Below are positions 6,735 through 9,884 of a DNA stretch of 9,884 nucleotides, piece after piece (within the stretch, counting starts at the first letter, position 1; every line of letters starts with the position of its first letter). The notes under the pieces were generated by a model. It was not told where the DNA came from and ran no database searches. It saw only the letters and a list, made by a program, of their open reading frames with translations. The DNA is from Candidatus Latescibacterota bacterium (GTDB lineage: Bacteria; Latescibacterota; Latescibacteria; Latescibacterales; Latescibacteraceae): the NCBI GenBank assembly GCA_018656855.1, contig JABHYP010000120.1:1-9884 (forward strand). Direction: 5' to 3'. The position numbers and the translations under genes were made by a program.

Positions 6735-8180
6735 ATGCACAGGCAAACCCATATATCAATTCCGCAAAAGCTATTCTCTGTTGCTATTCTGACACTTTGT
6801 ATAACGATACTGCTTGTTTACTCCTGCGATAAGGACAAAGAGAAGAGCATAGTCGGTCCCGTGGAAGATACATATACGATATCAGGGAAAGTTGTCACTG
6901 ATAGAGCTTACTCTTTTAGAAATTTAACCGTTACCCTTATCGGGACAAGTGTTGAGGACACGACAATAACTGATAAATGGGGAACTTACTCTTTTGACGG
7001 GCTCCCGGCAGGTAAGTATATAATAACTCCATCAAAAGAAGGATATGAGTTTTTTCTTTCGAGCGCGGAAGCCAGCATAACCGGAACCAATGTGAACATT
7101 GATGATTTTATTGGTTGGTATGATAGAGAAAATGTGGAAAATGGCGATATTATCGGGAAAATTGTAGATACCGATAATAAACCTGTCTGGGGCGTGAATG
7201 TGCAGGTATTTCCTTATCCTCAAAAAACAGACAAAACATCTGAGTATGGATATTATTATATACATAACACCTTAATCTTAAATGCCCCATATCAGATAGT
7301 CCCTGTTAAAGAAGGATACAACTATACGTTCAGTCCGGATACATCGTACGTTACTCCAACAGAACAAGTCACAGTAGTCCATTTTACCGCTTCATACTCA
7401 GGCTCACCGCTGCATTCTATCTCTGGGAGAATCGTAGATGCCGGGGGCAACGGTGTTTTTTCCTCTATTTGGTTAGTAAGAGAGAAGGGATTAGGGGAAA
7501 GTTATCATTCAAAAACTGACAAAGATGGCTTTTATACATTTTGCGATTTAAAAGATGGTACATACATTTTAAGGGTATTGGCGAATATCGCACAGGAAAC
7601 TATAATCGTTGATGGCAAGGATGTCATAATGCCCGAAATTGAATGCGAATGGTGTAATTGTGAAGCCGAAGACTACTTTCCACTTAAAACCGGTTCATCC
7701 TGGATATACGACCGGACCATCAATGATGGGCGAACCTTTGACTACACTGTTAGTGTTACAGACACAATATCTCATAACGGCACGACCTATTCGCAGATGT
7801 CTATAGACTTTCCCGGGGATTTCAATACATACCGTATCGGGCATAATACTGTCTATGCACTTTCCGAGGGGGAAGAGAAACTGTTTTTACAGTTCGGTAT
7901 ATATTCAGGCGATGAGTGGATAATAGATTATATTCAGGATTATACCTGTAAAGGCACGTTCCTTGGCGCAGAAAGCATTGAAGTTCCCGCAGGGACATAC
8001 ACCGGCTGTTTACACATCGAGACAATTATCACTTACGGGTCAACAACGCACGAGTCATTAAACATGTGGTTCGCACGTGATATCGGTCTCGTCAAAGCGA
8101 TGAAAGTTATAGTAAGCTACGGTAAACTGATAGAAACCATAACCGATGAGCTGAAAGAATGTGATGTGGTAAGTAATTAG
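6735..8180 (+). CDS. Lipoprotein A with carboxypeptidase-regulatory-like repeats
   Basis: A 481-residue protein. The N-terminal signal peptide has a long hydrophobic core (SVAILTLCITILLVYSC) with lipidation expected at Cys31 (VYSC), then a charged linker DKDKEKS. Three carboxypeptidase-D-regulatory-like beta-sandwich domains follow, starting near residues 47 (YTISGKVV), 138 (DIIGKIVDTDNKPV) and 227 (HSISGRIVDAGGNGV), each with a YxF/YTF strand after a Gly. Residues about 313-475 form a separate domain beginning DYFPLKTGSSWIYD and ending with WFARDIGLVKAMKV, resembling the TapB/DUF3108-like region. It is probably anchored in the outer membrane or periplasm and binds something or supports a surface structure; no catalytic residues are seen. 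No clear SD precedes ATG 6735; the start is supported by the signal peptide and by the paralogue at 8665. The stop TAG lies inside repeat copy 2. Confidence 0.75.
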   Translation: MHRQTHISIPQKLFSVAILTLCITILLVYSCDKDKEKSIVGPVEDTYTISGKVVTDRAYSFRNLTVTLIGTSVEDTTITDKWGTYSFDGLPAGKYIITPSKEGYEFFLSSAEASITGTNVNIDDFIGWYDRENVENGDIIGKIVDTDNKPVWGVNVQVFPYPQKTDKTSEYGYYYIHNTLILNAPYQIVPVKEGYNYTFSPDTSYVTPTEQVTVVHFTASYSGSPLHSISGRIVDAGGNGVFSSIWLVREKGLGESYHSKTDKDGFYTFCDLKDGTYILRVLANIAQETIIVDGKDVIMPEIECEWCNCEAEDYFPLKTGSSWIYDRTINDGRTFDYTVSVTDTISHNGTTYSQMSIDFPGDFNTYRIGHNTVYALSEGEEKLFLQFGIYSGDEWIIDYIQDYTCKGTFLGAESIEVPAGTYTGCLHIETIITYGSTTHESLNMWFARDIGLVKAMKVIVSYGKLIETITDELKECDVVSN

Positions 8181-8213
8181 TGACACGAGGTAGATGGTGC
8201 TGGTGAAATTAAT
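8178..8213 (+). repeat. WCW repeat, copy 2 (between lipoprotein A and GIY-YIG)
   Basis: TAGTGACACGAGGTAGATGG followed by TGCTGGTGAAATTAAT. Its first three bases are the stop codon of lipoprotein A, so the repeat abuts that gene with no spacer. Read from GTG 8180 it encodes VTRGRWCW-stop (8180-8206). An indel relative to copy 1 lies near its right end. Confidence 0.7.
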
Positions 8214-8240
8214 GGGAAACATAATTTGGTTGTTGGTCTT

Positions 8241-8579
8241 ATGAGCTATAATGTTTACGTAATTGAATTAGATAAAGAGTTTGGCGAATCAAGAAAAGCC
8301 AAAGAAGCTAATCCTTTTCGTAATCCTGATAAACCCTATGTTTATGTTGGTTACACTTCTAAAACTCCTAAGGAACGCTTCAAGCAGCATATGTCAGGAA
8401 TGCGGGGGAAAAAGGGCTATAAACTATGTTCTAAAGTCGTATATAAATATGGGATAAGATTAATGCCGAGCTTGTATTCAGAGTATAATCCTATTCGTTA
8501 CAGAAAAGAAGCAATGAAAATGGAAATTCTACTTGCTGAAAGTTTAAGAAAGCGAGGCTATACGGTTTGGCAGAAATAA
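8241..8579 (+). CDS. Small GIY-YIG nuclease-fold protein
   Basis: A 112-residue protein from ATG 8241; an in-frame TTG at 8226 would add five residues, but the family begins at about MSYNVYVIEL. The pattern fits the short GIY-YIG catalytic-domain family: YVIELD at 6-11 for the first strand, YVYVGYT at 33-39 for the YIG strand, Arg46 and His50 in PKERFKQH, a KYGIRLMPSLYSEYNP segment (69-84), and a helix with Glu95 (KMEILLAESLRKRGY), the likely metal-binding glutamate. The C-terminus VWQK is typical of the short family. The length is normal and all key residues are present, so it is probably intact. Relatives are widespread, soluble and of unknown role; this is not a canonical homing endonuclease, which would carry an extra DNA-binding domain. 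No SD is visible. It sits alone between repeats 2 and 3, splitting two lipoprotein paralogues. Confidence 0.85.
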   Translation: MSYNVYVIELDKEFGESRKAKEANPFRNPDKPYVYVGYTSKTPKERFKQHMSGMRGKKGYKLCSKVVYKYGIRLMPSLYSEYNPIRYRKEAMKMEILLAESLRKRGYTVWQK

Positions 8580-8606
8580 AGTGATATTCTCATAAGAAAG
8601 TGAATT

Positions 8607-8641
8607 CACCCGGACGAGGAAAATGGTGCTGGTGAAATAAT
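8607..8641 (+). repeat. WCW repeat, copy 3 (before lipoprotein B)
   Basis: CACCCGGACGAGGAAAATGG followed by TGCTGGTGAAATAAT. The left end differs from copies 1 and 2, but the core 8614-8641 aligns with 6683-6710 at 24 of 28 positions. It ends 23 bases before ATG 8665. Read from GTG 8600 it encodes VNSPGRGKWCW-stop (8600-8635). TTCACC (8605-8610) and GGTGAA (8631-8636) also form an inverted repeat in this copy only. Confidence 0.7.
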
Positions 8642-8664
8642 CTAATAAATTATGAGACTTGACC

Positions 8665-9884
8665 ATGCAAAAACAATCCCCTATATCAATTACGCGTAAG
8701 CTATCCTCCGTTGCTATTCTAACACTTTGTATAGCGATACTACTTGTTTACTCCTGTGATAAGGAAAAAGAGAAGAGCATAGTCGGTCCCGTGGAAGATA
8801 CATATACGATATCAGGGAAAGTTGTCAAGCTTCCATTAAATCCATCCAATATAGGATTCCAAGATGTTACTGTTTACATTTCTGGAAATCAACTCGCCGA
8901 TTCAACTCTTACAGATTCTGATGGAACCTTTACCTTTTCAAAACTTTCAGTGGATACATACACACTGACTATGTCAAAGCAGCCTTATATTTTCAGACCC
9001 CAGAAAAAAGAAGTAAAAATTTCAAAGAACAATATTGTAGTCGATGAGTTCTATAGTATTTTACTTGATGATGATGAACTCAAGAATTACTATATCACAG
9101 GTAAAATTGTTGATGATAACTGCAACATCATAGATTTTATTAGGGTAAAATTATTCGAAATCAAACAAAATAATAGTATTGAAAGTATTGGATTTACGAA
9201 AACGTGGCAAAGTGGACATTTTTTCTATGGATTATCTTTTGATATCAAAAATAAAACATTCATATTAAAACCTGAAAAAATTGGATATGAGTATACATTC
9301 AATCCTGATTCGTGCATTGTGACCGTTAATGATAACATAATCATTCATAATTTTATCGCTAAATATTCTGGTTCTCCCCTGCATACAATTTCTGGTAGAA
9401 TTATCAATATAGATACTGACCTGAAATCAGAATTCTATTGCAATGTTTTTTTGCTCGACGGGAAAGATAGTTATTTATACTATGCCGATTCAATGGGAAC
9501 ATATATATTTCGAGGTCTTAAAGACGGGATCTATAAAATTGTACCACGGAATGCCTTTTATACATTTTCATCCGATACGTTGACAGTTACTGTAGAGGGT
9601 GAAGATGCCTTTCTTCCCGATATTACTTGTGAATATACTGGTTCTACGTACTATACGTATTCTGGAAGAACAATCGATACCGAGGGTAATGCCATACCCG
9701 GTGTCAGAATTACTTTTCTTGGACAAAAGGGCACGTTTGATACTGATGAAGAGGGGCGATTCAATACTGAAACGGCAAAATATTCTTATTACGTTACTCG
9801 GTTTGATGGCACAAAGAGTATTTTTTTTGTTCCCTCGAAAAGCGGATATACGTTTTCACCGGATACGACATGGGTAACAATAGA
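8665..9884 (+). CDS. Lipoprotein B with carboxypeptidase-regulatory-like repeats (3' end outside window)
   Basis: Reading from ATG 8665 I find no stop up to the window edge, giving at least 406 residues. Residues 1-31 are a lipoprotein signal (SVAILTLCIAILLVYSC, Cys31) almost identical to lipoprotein A, with the same linker ending SIVGPVEDTYTISGKVV. The mature part has four carboxypeptidase-regulatory-like beta domains starting near residues 47, 142 (YYITGKIVDDN), 240 (HTISGRIINI) and 330 (YTYSGRTIDTEGN), roughly every 90-98 residues. Three end with a YTF-x-(P/S)-D strand (for example YTFSPDTTWVT at the edge). After residue 54 the sequence shares little with A apart from this repeat pattern and the SGSPLH junction. 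The coding sequence is visibly more AT-rich than A, especially 9121-9300. No SD is seen. It is a probable surface or periplasmic lipoprotein of unknown ligand, perhaps ending in the same C-terminal domain as A. Confidence 0.75.
   Translation, partial: MQKQSPISITRKLSSVAILTLCIAILLVYSCDKEKEKSIVGPVEDTYTISGKVVKLPLNPSNIGFQDVTVYISGNQLADSTLTDSDGTFTFSKLSVDTYTLTMSKQPYIFRPQKKEVKISKNNIVVDEFYSILLDDDELKNYYITGKIVDDNCNIIDFIRVKLFEIKQNNSIESIGFTKTWQSGHFFYGLSFDIKNKTFILKPEKIGYEYTFNPDSCIVTVNDNIIIHNFIAKYSGSPLHTISGRIINIDTDLKSEFYCNVFLLDGKDSYLYYADSMGTYIFRGLKDGIYKIVPRNAFYTFSSDTLTVTVEGEDAFLPDITCEYTGSTYYTYSGRTIDTEGNAIPGVRITFLGQKGTFDTDEEGRFNTETAKYSYYVTRFDGTKSIFFVPSKSGYTFSPDTTWVTI

Noticed and set aside
9599..9877. 92-codon plus-strand ORF
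   Set aside because: It is an out-of-frame shadow of lipoprotein B, whose frame is open from 8665 to the end and encodes recognisable beta repeats.

Overview
The window looks like a stretch of chromosome from an uncultured, probably Gram-negative bacterium. Several products carry a Tat signal, a classical signal peptide or a lipoprotein signal, which points to a periplasm and outer membrane. A Tat-exported DUF362 protein, a large exported transglutaminase-like protein with an Asp-box, and lipoproteins built from carboxypeptidase-regulatory-like beta-sandwich repeats recall FCB-group lineages such as Latescibacterota. That placement is inferred from protein style alone and is weak; no rRNA or tRNA gene is visible.

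Left part (1-2857, + strand): the 3' part of a SIS-domain sugar-phosphate-binding protein, then a small FMN-binding pyridoxamine-phosphate-oxidase-like protein 63 bases later, then a roughly 300-base gap and a Tat-exported DUF362 protein. A convergent intergenic region (2858-3054) with two overlapping inverted repeats separates these from a 707-residue exported transglutaminase-like protein on the - strand (3055-5178), which has a complete Cys444/His470/Asp487 triad. Next is about 700 bases of AT-rich divergent intergenic DNA.

Right part (5877-9884, + strand): a DUF2271 periplasmic protein with a perfect Shine-Dalgarno, a doubtful 59-residue ORF overlapping its stop by ATGA, and then three consecutive [repeat + gene] units. 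Each unit opens with a 28-36 base repeat (6676, 8178, 8607) followed by one gene: lipoprotein A, a small GIY-YIG nuclease-fold protein, and lipoprotein B. Lipoprotein B stays open to the window edge and has at least 406 residues. A and B share a near-identical leader, signal peptide and linker, including a 61-base exact match, and then diverge abruptly. In all three copies the repeat can be read as a tiny ORF ending RG(R/K)WCW-stop, and the few differences between copies are silent or conservative in that frame.

The best candidate for something undescribed is this repeat-delimited unit array with its cryptic WCW micro-ORF. The rest is ordinary accessory chromosome: exported proteins whose families are recognisable but whose substrates are unknown. 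The genes do not form one obvious pathway.
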